Source of the DNA: an uncultured Bacilli bacterium | GTDB taxonomy: Bacteria; Bacillota_I; Bacilli_A; RF39; UBA660 | Direction: 5' to 3' | DNA length: 59,871 bases | Assembly (NCBI GenBank): GCA_947631155.1 | Contig: CANRKG010000008.1 | Location: 1-59,871 of the forward strand | Part shown: piece by piece, positions 42,646 to 52,557 of the stretch | How positions within the stretch are numbered: the first letter of the stretch is position 1 | Layout: every line of letters begins with the position of its first letter | Notes under the pieces: model-generated | The model's input: the letters and a program-made list of their open reading frames with translations, nothing else | Database searches by the model: none | Told to the model about the DNA's origin: nothing | Translations under genes and position numbers: made by a program

Positions 42646-42867
42646 ATGAAATTAAAATTTAAAATAGAAGGATTAAATTGTCCTAATTGTGCTAAATCTT
42701 TAGAGAAAAGTATTTCTAGATTAGAATCTATAGAAAGTGTATCAATAAATTTTATAACTCAAAAAATGATTATAAAAACTAATAATGAAAATTCTAATGA
42801 ATTAATAACAGAGATTAATAAATTAATTAAAAGTGAAAAGCCAGAAGTTTCAATAACGTTAAAATAA
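42646..42867 (+). CDS. Heavy-metal-associated (HMA) domain protein
   Basis: The 73-residue protein is one HMA ferredoxin-like domain with the metal-binding loop GLNCPNCAKSLE (near residue 10). It probably hands soft metal ions to the downstream ATPase, which lacks this domain at its own N-terminus. It lies 15 bases after the repressor and 10 bases before the ATPase, in the same operon. A GAAGGAATATAT site precedes the start. Confidence 0.9.
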   Translation: MKLKFKIEGLNCPNCAKSLEKSISRLESIESVSINFITQKMIIKTNNENSNELITEINKLIKSEKPEVSITLK

Positions 42868-42877
42868 GAGGACTAAT

Positions 42878-44728
42878 ATGAAGAAAAGATTGATTAAAAT
42901 TATTATAGCTGGTACACTTTTTTTAGTGACTTTATTTATTCCAAATAAGTTAGATTATTTGAAAGATATTTTATGTGTAATAGCGTATCTTATTGTTGGT
43001 TTTGATATCTTAAAAAAGTCTATTCAAAATATAATAAGAGGAGAAATATTTGATGAAAATTTTTTGATGTCGATAGCGACAATTGGAGCCTTTTTGATTG
43101 GAGAATTTAACGAAGCAATTGTGGTTATGCTGTTTTATCAAATTGGAGAATTGTTTCAAAATTATGCAGTTGATAAATCCAGAAAATCAATTTTGAGTTT
43201 ACTAGATATACGACCTGATTATGCATATGTTTATAGAAATAATAAATCCATAAAAGTTAATCCTGATGAAGTTAACATTAATGAAATTCTACTTGTTAAA
43301 CCAGGAGAAAAGATTCCATTAGATGGGATAGTCACTGAAGGTGATTCAATGGTAGATACTAAAGCCTTAACTGGTGAATCAATTCCACGACACGTGAAAG
43401 TAGGGGAATCTGTTTTAAGTGGCTGTATTAATGTTGATGGTGTTATAAAAATTAAAGTAGAAAAAGAATTTGAAGAATCTACAGTCAATAAAATATTAGA
43501 GCTTATTGAGAATGCAACTGATAAAAAATCTAATCCCGAAAAATTTATTACCAAATTTGCTAAAGTCTATACACCTATAGTAGTAATTATTGCTGTAATA
43601 TTAGCTTTGATACCACCCTTATTATTGAAAAACGCCGAATTTAATGATTGGATATATAGAGCTTTATCATTTTTAGTTGTATCATGTCCATGTGCGTTAG
43701 TAATATCAATACCATTATCTTTTTTTGGAGGAATTGGTGCTGCTTCACGACTTGGTGTTTTAGTAAAGGGGAGTAATTATTTAGAAAAATTAGCAAATAC
43801 AGATACTATTATTTTTGATAAAACGGGAACTTTAACAGAAGGAGTGTTTGAAGTTCAAGAAATAAAAGCAATAAATATTTCTGATGCCGAGTTATTAAAA
43901 TATGCAGCTTATACGGAAAATTATTCTAATCATCCAATAGCGGTTGCGATAAAAAAAGCTTATTCAAAAAAAATAGATCCAAAATCAATAAAAAAAATGC
44001 AAGAAATATCAGGACAAGGAGTAGTTGCTACTGTAGATAATAAAAAGGTATTAATAGGTAATGAAAAATTAATGGAAAACAATAAAATTACCTATAAAAA
44101 GAATATAAAAGTAGGTACAGTTTGTTATGTTGCTATTGACAATGAATTTTGTGGTTCAATATTAATTGCTGATAAAATAAGAACTGAGTCATATGCAACA
44201 ATTACAAATTTAAAAAAAGTAGGAATAAAGAATATTTATATGTTAACAGGAGATAGAAAAAGTATTACAGAAGATGTAGCTAAAAAATTAAATATTTCTA
44301 AATATTTCTATGAACTATTACCAGATGAAAAGGTAACTAAAATGCAACAATTATTAGATCAAAAAAACACAACAGGAAATTTAATTTTTGTAGGTGATGG
44401 AATAAATGATGCTTTAGTTTTAACAATGGCAGATATTGGTATTTCAATGGGAGCAATTGGTAGTGATGCTGCTATTGAAGCATCAGATATAGTTTTAATG
44501 ACAGATGAATTAACAAAAATAGTAGAGACTATAATTATTTCTAAAAAAACATTAAAAATTGCTAAAGAAAATATTTTATTTGCTATTGCTATAAAAATAT
44601 TAATTTTAGTATTAAGTGCTTTAGGAATATCAACCATGTGGGAAGCAGTTTTTGCAGATGTTGGTGTATCCATAATTGCTATATTAAATGCCTTAAGAAT
44701 TCTTATATTCAAAAACAAACACATCTAG
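42878..44728 (+). CDS. P1B-type heavy-metal ATPase (Cd/Zn/Pb efflux, CadA/ZntA-like)
   Basis: The 616-residue pump has the membrane CPC motif SCPCALV (near residue 268), the phosphorylation site DKTGTLTEG (near 314), the actuator TGES and the hinge GDGINDALVL (near 505). The CPC motif together with a CadC-type regulator points to Zn/Cd/Pb export rather than copper. The usual N-terminal metal-binding domain is absent and is encoded separately just upstream. It is full length otherwise and expected to sit in the plasma membrane. Confidence 0.93.
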   Translation: MKKRLIKIIIAGTLFLVTLFIPNKLDYLKDILCVIAYLIVGFDILKKSIQNIIRGEIFDENFLMSIATIGAFLIGEFNEAIVVMLFYQIGELFQNYAVDKSRKSILSLLDIRPDYAYVYRNNKSIKVNPDEVNINEILLVKPGEKIPLDGIVTEGDSMVDTKALTGESIPRHVKVGESVLSGCINVDGVIKIKVEKEFEESTVNKILELIENATDKKSNPEKFITKFAKVYTPIVVIIAVILALIPPLLLKNAEFNDWIYRALSFLVVSCPCALVISIPLSFFGGIGAASRLGVLVKGSNYLEKLANTDTIIFDKTGTLTEGVFEVQEIKAINISDAELLKYAAYTENYSNHPIAVAIKKAYSKKIDPKSIKKMQEISGQGVVATVDNKKVLIGNEKLMENNKITYKKNIKVGTVCYVAIDNEFCGSILIADKIRTESYATITNLKKVGIKNIYMLTGDRKSITEDVAKKLNISKYFYELLPDEKVTKMQQLLDQKNTTGNLIFVGDGINDALVLTMADIGISMGAIGSDAAIEASDIVLMTDELTKIVETIIISKKTLKIAKENILFAIAIKILILVLSALGISTMWEAVFADVGVSIIAILNALRILIFKNKHI

Positions 44729-44792
44729 CATTTGCAAATTAAATAATAATTATATATAATTAAATAAAATAGAAAGTGGAGGTGAAATATAG

Positions 44793-45089
44793 TTGAATAT
44801 TTACAGTTTAAAGCCCAAACAATATAAAGAATTAAAACAGAATTTTAAAGAAACAGTCATTGGTTATAGATTAACTATATTATTTGAAATTTGTATTGGT
44901 TTGTTTATTTTTGGTGCAATATTTGATTTATTTAATATTATACTTGACGGTATAACTGGTGGACAATATAGTTTACTTAATAGTAATTTTAGTAGTACAT
45001 TTTTATATGTGACAGCTATATGTTCATTTTTATCATATAATTTATATTTCCAACATCTAAAAAATTTTTATGATGAAAGTAAAAAATAA
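44793..45089 (+). CDS. Small membrane protein, two helices
   Basis: The start is a TTG with a GGAGGTG site 8 bases away. The 98-residue protein has two hydrophobic helices (about 26-50 and 68-88) with charged ends. I do not recognise it. It follows the metal ATPase by 64 bases and may be part of the same unit or read with the next gene. Confidence 0.6.
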   Translation: MNIYSLKPKQYKELKQNFKETVIGYRLTILFEICIGLFIFGAIFDLFNIILDGITGGQYSLLNSNFSSTFLYVTAICSFLSYNLYFQHLKNFYDESKK

Positions 45090-45124
45090 TACTATAAGTT
45101 AAAATTTAATAAAGGAGGAAGATT

Positions 45125-45751
45125 ATGGATAAAACAGTACTACAAGATATAAGTTATGGTATGTATATAGTAAGTTCTAAGGCTTCTAAAAATGTTGGAT
45201 GTGTAATTAATACATTAACTCAAGTAACTAGTGAAAATCCAATCATTTCTATTTGTCTTAATAAGGATAATTATACTAATCAAGTTATTAAAAAATCTAA
45301 AAAATTTGCTATATCTATTTTATCGGAAAAGTGTAATCCTAATATAATTTCTCAATTTGGATTTCAAACTTCTGAAAATGTTGATAAATTTCAAAATGCA
45401 GTATATCAGGAAATATCAGGATTACCAGTATTAACTGAAAATATGTGTGCTTATATTATTTGTGAATTAATCGATGTTATCGATGCTGAAAGTCATGATG
45501 TATTTATGGGACGTGTTATCGATTTAAAAAAATTAAATAATATTAATCCTATGACATATAAATATTATCACGAAGTTATAAAAGGAAAGGCACCAAAGAA
45601 AGCTCCTACATATATTGAAGATAAAAAAGAATCTAATGAAGAACAATGGGTTTGTAGTATTTGTGGTTATGTTCATAAAGGACCTATACCTGAGGATTTT
45701 GTGTGCCCAATATGTGGAGTAGATGCTAGTAATTTTCAAAAAATAAATTAA
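45125..45751 (+). CDS. Flavin reductase-rubredoxin fusion (high molecular weight rubredoxin)
   Basis: Residues 1-160 form an FMN-binding flavin reductase-like domain (ISYGMYIVSSKASKNVGCVIN at the start, SGLPVLTENMCAYIICEL later). After a short Lys/Glu linker, residues 172-205 are a rubredoxin: CSICGYVHKG and CPICGVDASNF with two CxxC pairs for one iron. Such fusions in anaerobes pass electrons from NAD(P)H to flavodiiron proteins and so help remove oxygen or nitric oxide. AAAGGAGGAAG gives a very strong ribosome site. It converges on a minus-strand gene. Confidence 0.92.
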   Translation: MDKTVLQDISYGMYIVSSKASKNVGCVINTLTQVTSENPIISICLNKDNYTNQVIKKSKKFAISILSEKCNPNIISQFGFQTSENVDKFQNAVYQEISGLPVLTENMCAYIICELIDVIDAESHDVFMGRVIDLKKLNNINPMTYKYYHEVIKGKAPKKAPTYIEDKKESNEEQWVCSICGYVHKGPIPEDFVCPICGVDASNFQKIN

Positions 45752-45773
45752 GTTTTTCTTAAAATTACAATAA

Positions 45774-45815
45774 ATAAAAAAACATTATAAACTAATGCCT
45801 TTTTATTTTTTTATT
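45774..45815. terminator. Shared terminator between convergent genes
   Basis: AATAAAAA and TTTTTATT flank an inner CATT/AATG pair; the structure serves both strands with A-rich and T-rich ends. Confidence 0.55.
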
Positions 45816-46801
45816 AATTGTTTATGATTTTTGGAAATAGAAAAATAATTCTTATCATTGCTAATTCCAAAATATGAATCTTTTAAGTTTTCTGCATAAT
45901 CTTGATAAGTAAAGTGAGAAATTTCTGTATTAAAGATAGTCTGTAAATCTAAATTAGAATATCCGTCATAACAAACATTAAATATATTATCTAAAACAGG
46001 TACACCATGTATAATTAAATTTCTTTGTAAATTCTTTATTTTATTAGAAATACTTGGATCTAGTTCATGTAACATCTTACATTGCTGGATAAAATTATCA
46101 TATTGAGAATCACTGATTGCCGGAATACTTTGTTGATTATATCTAATAGCTTTACCATCTTTATACTTAATAGAACGTACTCCAAGATATTGCTTATTTT
46201 CATCTTCTTCCTTATGTTTATAATATCTAGAATAAGCAACAACATTTGTTTTAGACTGATTAGTATCTTGGGAAATATTATGAATAATTAAATTTGTATC
46301 TTTATCGACTGATATTTCTTCTTGATAATTTTCTTTTATACTTTGAAGGTCAAAAAATTTTTGATTTCTAAACATTGATATATTTACTTTTTCTTTATCT
46401 GCTATTTCACAAGATAATAAAGGTTGGCATAGACAAGTAAGTCCAAATTCATCATCAATACAAGCTCCTATTAGAAAATCACCAGTTAATTTAACTCCAT
46501 TATTTATATCATAAGAAAATTTAATATTGTTAGACCATTCTTTACTAGATAATCCATTTTCTCCTGTAGAAATTGTAAATATATTAGCAAAATCATAATT
46601 TGCTTCTAATTTACCGTCTAAAGAGTCTACAGAAATTGTAATTTTATTATCAGTAAAATTTAAAGTACCAACTGGATTAGGATTGTATATTTCTAAACTT
46701 GTAACCTCATTAATTTTATCAGTATCTTCTAAAGTTAAATCAAATATATTTAAAAAGACTTTTGCTGCAGCTAAATTTTGTTCACGTGTTAAAGTTTCCA
46801 T
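45803..46801 (-). CDS. Hypothetical protein, 332 residues
   Basis: It is a soluble, acidic protein with many short beta-like segments (GTLNFTDNKITISVDSLDG, VKLTGDFLIGACIDDEFG). I do not recognise a domain, and there is no signal peptide. It has a strong AAAGGAGG site and its own minus-strand promoter with TATAAT at about 46830. It stands between the flavin-rubredoxin gene and alr and reads against both. Confidence 0.6.
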   Translation of the reverse strand: METLTREQNLAAAKVFLNIFDLTLEDTDKINEVTSLEIYNPNPVGTLNFTDNKITISVDSLDGKLEANYDFANIFTISTGENGLSSKEWSNNIKFSYDINNGVKLTGDFLIGACIDDEFGLTCLCQPLLSCEIADKEKVNISMFRNQKFFDLQSIKENYQEEISVDKDTNLIIHNISQDTNQSKTNVVAYSRYYKHKEEDENKQYLGVRSIKYKDGKAIRYNQQSIPAISDSQYDNFIQQCKMLHELDPSISNKIKNLQRNLIIHGVPVLDNIFNVCYDGYSNLDLQTIFNTEISHFTYQDYAENLKDSYFGISNDKNYFSISKNHKQLIKK

Positions 46802-46929
46802 TTTTAAAACCTCCTTTAGTAGTGCTTATTATAACACAATAGGTTTATTTTTACCACTTATTTTTAAATTTTATATATTTTTTGAATAAATATATAATAT
46901 AAAACATAAAGTTAGGAGTTGAAAATTAT

Positions 46930-48006
46930 ATGAATTTATATAGATCAACATATGCAAAAATTAATTTAAGTAATTTAAGAAATAATGTATCGAAAATCAT
47001 AAGTAAATATAGAAATTATGATTATTATTTCGGAGTTGTCAAAGCTGATTGTTATGGTCATCAAAGTCTTGCAACAGTTGAAGCGATAATAGAAGGTGGT
47101 TGTAACTATCTAGTTGTAGCTTTATTAGAAGAAGCATTAGAAATTAGAAAAAAAATAAAAGATATACCCATATTATGTTTAGGTATTATACCTACTACTT
47201 ATTTAAATTTATGTCAAAAAAATAATATAACAATTACTATTAATAGTATGGATTATGCTAAAGAAGTAATAACAGAAAATTGTCAAGATTTAAAAGTACA
47301 TATAAAAATTAATAGTGGAATGAATAGGTTAGGAATAAGCTCTAAAGAAGAATTTAATGAGACAATAAATCTTTTAGAACAAAATAATATATTTATTGAA
47401 GGCATATATACCCATATATATAATGCTAGTAACAAAAAAGATACATCTAAACAAATTAATTATTATAATGAAATGATTACCGAGGATTTAAAAGCAAAGA
47501 TTCCTATTTTTCATATTGCTGCAAGTGAGGCATTAGTATTATATAATAAATTAGATTTTGTTAACGGATGTCGACTTGGGATTATGATGTATGGTTTTTC
47601 AAGTGATAAACTTTTAAAATTAGCTTCTACTTTTAGTTTATATAGTAAAGTTATTCAAATAAACACTTTAAATAGTGGCGATAGTTTAGGTTATAACGGA
47701 GCTTATGTTGCTTCAGAAACAGAAAAAATTGCGGTTGTTTGTATTGGTTATGCTGATGGTATTATTAGAAAAAATACAGGTCGTTATGTTTATATTAATA
47801 ATAAGCAATATAAAATAGTTGGTAATATTTGTATGGATATGTTATTTGTTAAAATCGATGATACTGTAAAAGTTGGTGATGAAGTAATTATACTTAAAGA
47901 TATAGACCATATTGAACAAACCGCAAATTATTTAGATACGATTCCATATGAAATTATGTGCAATGTAAGTAAAAGAGTTCCTAAAATATATTATTATGAA
48001 GATTAA
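46930..48006 (+). CDS. alr: Alanine racemase
   Basis: The PLP lysine is in VVKADCYGHQ (Lys about 38), the conserved INSGMNRLGI block follows, and the second catalytic residue, a tyrosine, is in SLGYNGAY (near 256). KIAVVCIGYADGI and GNICMDM are further family motifs. The 358-residue length is normal. The enzyme makes D-alanine for peptidoglycan. The start has GTTAGGAG upstream. It runs as a single gene before the deacetylase. Confidence 0.93.
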   Translation: MNLYRSTYAKINLSNLRNNVSKIISKYRNYDYYFGVVKADCYGHQSLATVEAIIEGGCNYLVVALLEEALEIRKKIKDIPILCLGIIPTTYLNLCQKNNITITINSMDYAKEVITENCQDLKVHIKINSGMNRLGISSKEEFNETINLLEQNNIFIEGIYTHIYNASNKKDTSKQINYYNEMITEDLKAKIPIFHIAASEALVLYNKLDFVNGCRLGIMMYGFSSDKLLKLASTFSLYSKVIQINTLNSGDSLGYNGAYVASETEKIAVVCIGYADGIIRKNTGRYVYINNKQYKIVGNICMDMLFVKIDDTVKVGDEVIILKDIDHIEQTANYLDTIPYEIMCNVSKRVPKIYYYED

Positions 48007-48079
48007 TAATGAAATTTGAAAAATAGACTTTTCTAATTCGCTATTATCATATATAATTAGTATAATGTAAGGTGAGTGT

Positions 48080-49774
48080 ATGAAAATAAAAAAAAGAAGA
48101 GAAGAAAGAAAAAAGTTAGAAAAAAAACAAATCATTGTCATAACAATAATATCATCGTTAATTGTGATAGCGGGAAGTACCTTTGCTATTTTTAAGTATA
48201 TTGATTATAAAAAAGAACAAGAACGACAATTATTAATTTCTGATATAAAGAAAGCATATAACAAATACATTATTACAAATAAAAAGACTAATATATATGA
48301 TAAGAATTTAAAAAAAGTTGGAACTATTAAAAAAGGAATGTCTTTAGAAGTTATTAAATCTAAAAAAGAAGATTTTGCTTATTATCAACTAGCAAATACT
48401 TCTTATTATATAAATTATAAAGATGTAAATAAAATTAAAGAACTAGATTCTGATTTAAAATATAAAAATTATATAACTCTTAATAAAAATGCCATTACTA
48501 AAAATAAAGTTAATCTTTATCAAAATGCCCAGTTAGCAATTACTTTAGATAAAAAACTAGAAGCTCCGATTAAGTTCATTGATAATGACTATTATTATAT
48601 TGATTACTTAAATCATATCTTTTCAATCAAAAAAGATGAAATTTCAACGGTTAAAGATTATGAAAATAGTACGTTGGAAGAAGCAAATTATATTAGTATA
48701 ATTAATTATAATACCTTAGCAACGCAATGTAATACTTCTGATTGTATTTTATTGTCTAGTATCGAAGAACAAATTGATTATCTAAATAAAAATGGTTATT
48801 ATGGAATAACTTTTGATGAATATAAAAATTGGTTAAATGGTAATATTAGATTAATGCCAAAAGCAATTTTATTAACAACACCAAATGAAACTACAGAAGT
48901 TAAAACTTTAAATGAAAAATATAACAATATTATTAATATTATAAACTCTAATAATGAAGTGAAATTTGTTGATGATAATCACAAAACAACTAAAGATAGT
49001 AAATTAAATAGTTTATCCAGATATAATATTAAAAAAGATACTAAAATTGATACATTTGTTAAAATGGTCTTAGGTGAAACTATTCCTATAGTTGTTCCTA
49101 ATAATACTTCTGATCAACCTAAAGTTGCAGTTATTAATTATCATTTCTTCTATGATGGAAATACAGAAGCTTGTAATGAAAATATTTGTTTAGATATTTC
49201 TAGTTTTAGACAACAGTTAGATTATTTAAGAGATAATAATTTTAAAACACTTACAATGGAAGAATTTAGAGCGTGGATGTATGGAGAAATTGATGTTCCT
49301 CCTAAAAGTGTTTTACTAACTGTCGATGATGGAGCTTTTGGAACAGGCAAACATAATGGTAACAAGTTGATTCCAATATTAGAAGAATATAATATGCATG
49401 CTACTTTATTTTTAATAACAGGGTGGTGGGATATTAATAATTATCGTTCTCCTAATTTAGATATTCAATCTCACACGTATGATATGCATAATACAGGTCC
49501 TTGTGGTAAAGCTCAAATGATTTGTGCCGGACATGATGAATTAATGACTGATTTAAAAAAATCAATTGATATTATAGGTAATAATACAGCTTTCTGTTTC
49601 CCTTTTTATACATATGATGATGAAGCTATTCAAGCTGTTCAACAATCTGGCTTTAAATTAGCATTTATTGGCGGAAATAGAAAAGCAACTAGAATTGATA
49701 ATAAATTTAAAATACCAAGATATCCAATCTACAAATACACAACCCTAGAACGTTTTATTAGTATTGTTAATTAA
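48080..49774 (+). CDS. Membrane-anchored polysaccharide deacetylase (NodB) with a degenerate internal copy
   Basis: The 564-residue protein has a basic start and one membrane helix (about 18-40). An SH3-like segment (55-120) follows, then the active NodB homology region (from about 350): AVINYHFFYDG, TVDDG (metal aspartates, near 414-417), QSHTYDMH (metal histidines, near 463) and FCFPFYTYDD. Residues about 206-270 (IINYNTL...LNKNGYYGITFDEYKNWLNGNIRLMPKAILLT) repeat the beginning of that region without the TVDDG, so it looks like a partial, inactive duplication. It would act on cell-wall sugars outside the membrane. Confidence 0.85.
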   Translation: MKIKKRREERKKLEKKQIIVITIISSLIVIAGSTFAIFKYIDYKKEQERQLLISDIKKAYNKYIITNKKTNIYDKNLKKVGTIKKGMSLEVIKSKKEDFAYYQLANTSYYINYKDVNKIKELDSDLKYKNYITLNKNAITKNKVNLYQNAQLAITLDKKLEAPIKFIDNDYYYIDYLNHIFSIKKDEISTVKDYENSTLEEANYISIINYNTLATQCNTSDCILLSSIEEQIDYLNKNGYYGITFDEYKNWLNGNIRLMPKAILLTTPNETTEVKTLNEKYNNIINIINSNNEVKFVDDNHKTTKDSKLNSLSRYNIKKDTKIDTFVKMVLGETIPIVVPNNTSDQPKVAVINYHFFYDGNTEACNENICLDISSFRQQLDYLRDNNFKTLTMEEFRAWMYGEIDVPPKSVLLTVDDGAFGTGKHNGNKLIPILEEYNMHATLFLITGWWDINNYRSPNLDIQSHTYDMHNTGPCGKAQMICAGHDELMTDLKKSIDIIGNNTAFCFPFYTYDDEAIQAVQQSGFKLAFIGGNRKATRIDNKFKIPRYPIYKYTTLERFISIVN

Positions 49775-49808
49775 GATTTTATGTTATAATACAAGTAGGA
49801 GGTATCAG

Positions 49809-51800
49809 ATGCAATTAATAAAAAATAATGATAATCCAATTAACGAAAGTAAAATTATTAACCAAATTAGAGCTTTAGGCATAGATATGATAAACGAAGC
49901 AAAAAGTGGACATCCGGGGATTGTTTTAGGGGCTGCGCCAATTTTATATAGTTTGTATGCACATCATTTAAGAATTAACCCTAATAATCCAAATTTTTAT
50001 AACCGTGATCGTTTTGTAATGTCTGCTGGACATGGTTCAGCGCTATTATATGCAACATTATTTATGGCAGGTTTTGATTTAAGTATTGAAGATTTAAAAC
50101 AATTTCGACAAATTGATTCTAAAACACCAGGTCACCCAGAATATGGTGTTACTCCAGGTGTTGATATGACTACAGGTCCACTTGGTCAAGGAATAGCTAC
50201 AGCAGTTGGAATGGCTATGGCCGAAGCTAGATTAAGTCAAAAATATAATCAATATGAAAAAGGTTTTATTGATTTTAATACATACGTTTTATGTGGGGAT
50301 GGCGACTTAATGGAAGGTGTTAGCTATGAAGCTTTATCCTTAGCTGGAAGTTTAAAATTAAATAAATTAATTATTTTATATGACTCTAATGACACTTCAT
50401 TAGATGGCAATATTAATTCCTATTTTATTGATAATATTAAACAAAGATTTGAATCAATTGGTTTTCAATATTTACGAGTTAATGATGGAGAAGACTATAA
50501 TGCTATATCCAAAGCTATTGATGAAGCTAAAAGAAGTGTTGATAAACCTACAATTATTGAAATAAAAACAACAATAGGTAAATTTTCAGTAAAAGAAGGA
50601 ACTAATCAAGCTCATGGCGGACCATTAGATATAGAAGATATAACTAATATTAAAAATAAATTAAAACTACGTGATATTACTTTTAATGTTTCCAATGATA
50701 CGATTGAAGATTTTCAGTCATTCATTAATGAAAGATGTGAATATTTAGAAGAAGATTTTAAGCAAAAATTAGATAAGTTGGATAATAATATTCAAGCAGA
50801 ACTAAACTTTTTAATGGGAACAGATAAAAGTATTTCAATAAAAGATCTTGAATATACAGAGCCAAGTAATCAAAAAGAATCACCACGTGATACTTCTAGT
50901 AAAGTTTTAAATTCAATTATGACTGATAATCCTTATATGTTAGGTGGAAGTGCTGATTTGTTTGGAGCAACTCAAAATTATATCAAAGATGCAGGCGATT
51001 ACAATTTTAAAAATCGTTTAGGCGGTAATATTTATTTTGGAGTTAGAGAACATGCTATGGGAGCTATGTTAAATGGATTAGCTCTATGTGGATATAGAGT
51101 TTATGGTTCAACCTTTTTAGCTTTTTCTCCTTATTTACTACCAGCTATTAGAATGGCAGCACTTTTAAAATTGCCAATTATTTATATTTTTACACATGAT
51201 TCAATTAATATTGGAGAAGATGGACCAACTCATCAACCAATTGAACAATTAACCCAATTAAGAGTCATGCCAAATGTTGAAGTTTTTCGTCCGGCTGATG
51301 CTAATGAAGTAATTGGTGTTTATAAAACTGTTCTTAAAAGAACTGCTGGTCCTTCAGTTATTTGTCTTTCTAAGACAAATTTGGCTATTTTAGATTCAAC
51401 TAAGGCAAATGAAGTTGAACGTGGCGGTTACATTGTTAAAGATTCATTAAGAAAATTAGATGGTATTATTATTGCAACAGGTGAAGAAGTTCATTCAGCT
51501 TTAGAAGTAGCAAATAGATTAAATATCAAAGGACTTGATTTAAGAGTTGTAAGTATACCTTGTATAGAACGTTTTCTTGAACAAGATACAGAATATAAAG
51601 AAAAAGTTCTTCCGGTTGGAATTAAAAAGATTGTTATTGAGGCAGCTAGTTCAATGTCTTGGAATAAAATTGTTTTTAACGATAAATACCTAATTACTTT
51701 AGATCAATATGGAGCTTCTGGAAAAAGATGTGATGTTCAAAAAAAATTTGGCTTTGATATAAATACATTAGAAGAAAAAGTAGAACTATTATTAAAATAG
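49809..51800 (+). CDS. tkt: Transketolase
   Basis: I choose the ATG giving MQLIKNND because AGGAGG lies 6 bases upstream; the longer frame starts inside the preceding gene. The 663 residues include GHPGIVLGAAPI, the TPP motif GDGDLMEGVSYEA (near 163), HGGPLD, and the pyrimidine-domain FGVREHAMGAMLNG with the catalytic Glu. It moves two-carbon units in the pentose phosphate pathway. The following two genes are sirA and yneF homologues, as in Bacillus. Confidence 0.96.
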   Translation: MQLIKNNDNPINESKIINQIRALGIDMINEAKSGHPGIVLGAAPILYSLYAHHLRINPNNPNFYNRDRFVMSAGHGSALLYATLFMAGFDLSIEDLKQFRQIDSKTPGHPEYGVTPGVDMTTGPLGQGIATAVGMAMAEARLSQKYNQYEKGFIDFNTYVLCGDGDLMEGVSYEALSLAGSLKLNKLIILYDSNDTSLDGNINSYFIDNIKQRFESIGFQYLRVNDGEDYNAISKAIDEAKRSVDKPTIIEIKTTIGKFSVKEGTNQAHGGPLDIEDITNIKNKLKLRDITFNVSNDTIEDFQSFINERCEYLEEDFKQKLDKLDNNIQAELNFLMGTDKSISIKDLEYTEPSNQKESPRDTSSKVLNSIMTDNPYMLGGSADLFGATQNYIKDAGDYNFKNRLGGNIYFGVREHAMGAMLNGLALCGYRVYGSTFLAFSPYLLPAIRMAALLKLPIIYIFTHDSINIGEDGPTHQPIEQLTQLRVMPNVEVFRPADANEVIGVYKTVLKRTAGPSVICLSKTNLAILDSTKANEVERGGYIVKDSLRKLDGIIIATGEEVHSALEVANRLNIKGLDLRVVSIPCIERFLEQDTEYKEKVLPVGIKKIVIEAASSMSWNKIVFNDKYLITLDQYGASGKRCDVQKKFGFDINTLEEKVELLLK

Positions 51801-51858
51801 ACAATAATTCGACAAAAAAATACAATCATTTTTTATATACTACAAATGGTGATAAAAA

Positions 51859-52284
51859 ATGAAAGTATTTTTTATTTTTAAAATAAAAGATGAATTTATA
51901 AGTTTATATAAGGAAAATCCTTCTAATTTATTCTTGATATTAAGAAATATCTACAAATTACAAAATAATGAATTGATATATGGAACAACACTATTTAATC
52001 AATTAATAAATAAATTTAATAAAAGAGATTTGGATTGTAAATTATTTTTAAAATTACATACTGAAATACCTTATAGTAAACGTGGAGATACTCATTACTT
52101 CAATAATTTATATAGAAATGAAGTAAGTAGATTAATTGTAAAAAACACATATCTAAAGATAGAGACTGATACTAATTATCCATCATTTTTTAAAATACTT
52201 GGTCAATTCAATCATGATCTCTTTGTTTGTAATTTTAATAATTCTGACTTTTTTTGGTTGGATAATGCAAAAACTCTTGTCTAA
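51859..52284 (+). CDS. sirA: SirA-like sporulation inhibitor of replication
   Basis: The 141-residue protein shows the pattern of SirA (YneE): a short IFKIKDEFISLY opening, LKLHTEIPYSKRG in the middle and FNNSDFFWLDNAK at the end (compare FNSKRYGWLNP in Bacillus, from memory). Its place between tkt and yneF is the same as in Bacillus subtilis, which is strong support. SirA binds DnaA and stops new replication in cells that enter sporulation. The sequence is diverged, so the call leans on synteny. Confidence 0.7.
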   Translation: MKVFFIFKIKDEFISLYKENPSNLFLILRNIYKLQNNELIYGTTLFNQLINKFNKRDLDCKLFLKLHTEIPYSKRGDTHYFNNLYRNEVSRLIVKNTYLKIETDTNYPSFFKILGQFNHDLFVCNFNNSDFFWLDNAKTLV

Positions 52285-52329
52285 CTACATAAATTTTAGT
52301 AAAATATTGATTAAGGAGATGAAACATTT

Positions 52330-52539
52330 ATGTTACACGATATATTATTAGTTCTCTTTGGTTTAATTGTTGGTTTGGTCATTGGTTTTATTGTTGCAAG
52401 AACTATGATGAAAAGATATATGAAAAAAAATCCACCAATTAATGAAGAGATGATAAAAGGTTTAATGATGCAAATGGGAAGGAAACCTAATCAAAAACAA
52501 ATTAATCAGATGATGAAAAATATGCAAAAATACATGTAA
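52330..52539 (+). CDS. yneF: YneF-family (UPF0154) membrane protein
   Basis: The 69-residue protein has one N-terminal helix (about 5-24, [18 protein letters not shown]) followed by the basic/polar tail with [20 protein letters not shown], the family signature. Its function is unknown. It follows sirA as in Bacillus and has AAGGAGATG upstream. Confidence 0.92.
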   Translation: MLHDILLVLFGLIVGLVIGFIVARTMMKRYMKKNPPINEEMIKGLMMQMGRKPNQKQINQMMKNMQKYM

Positions 52540-52557
52540 TAAGGAGGTTATAGTATA

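Noticed and set aside
43231-44724. Antisense open frames within the metal ATPase gene
   Set aside because: They lack ribosome sites and show low-complexity Ser/Ile translation. They are by-products of the AT-rich coding strand.
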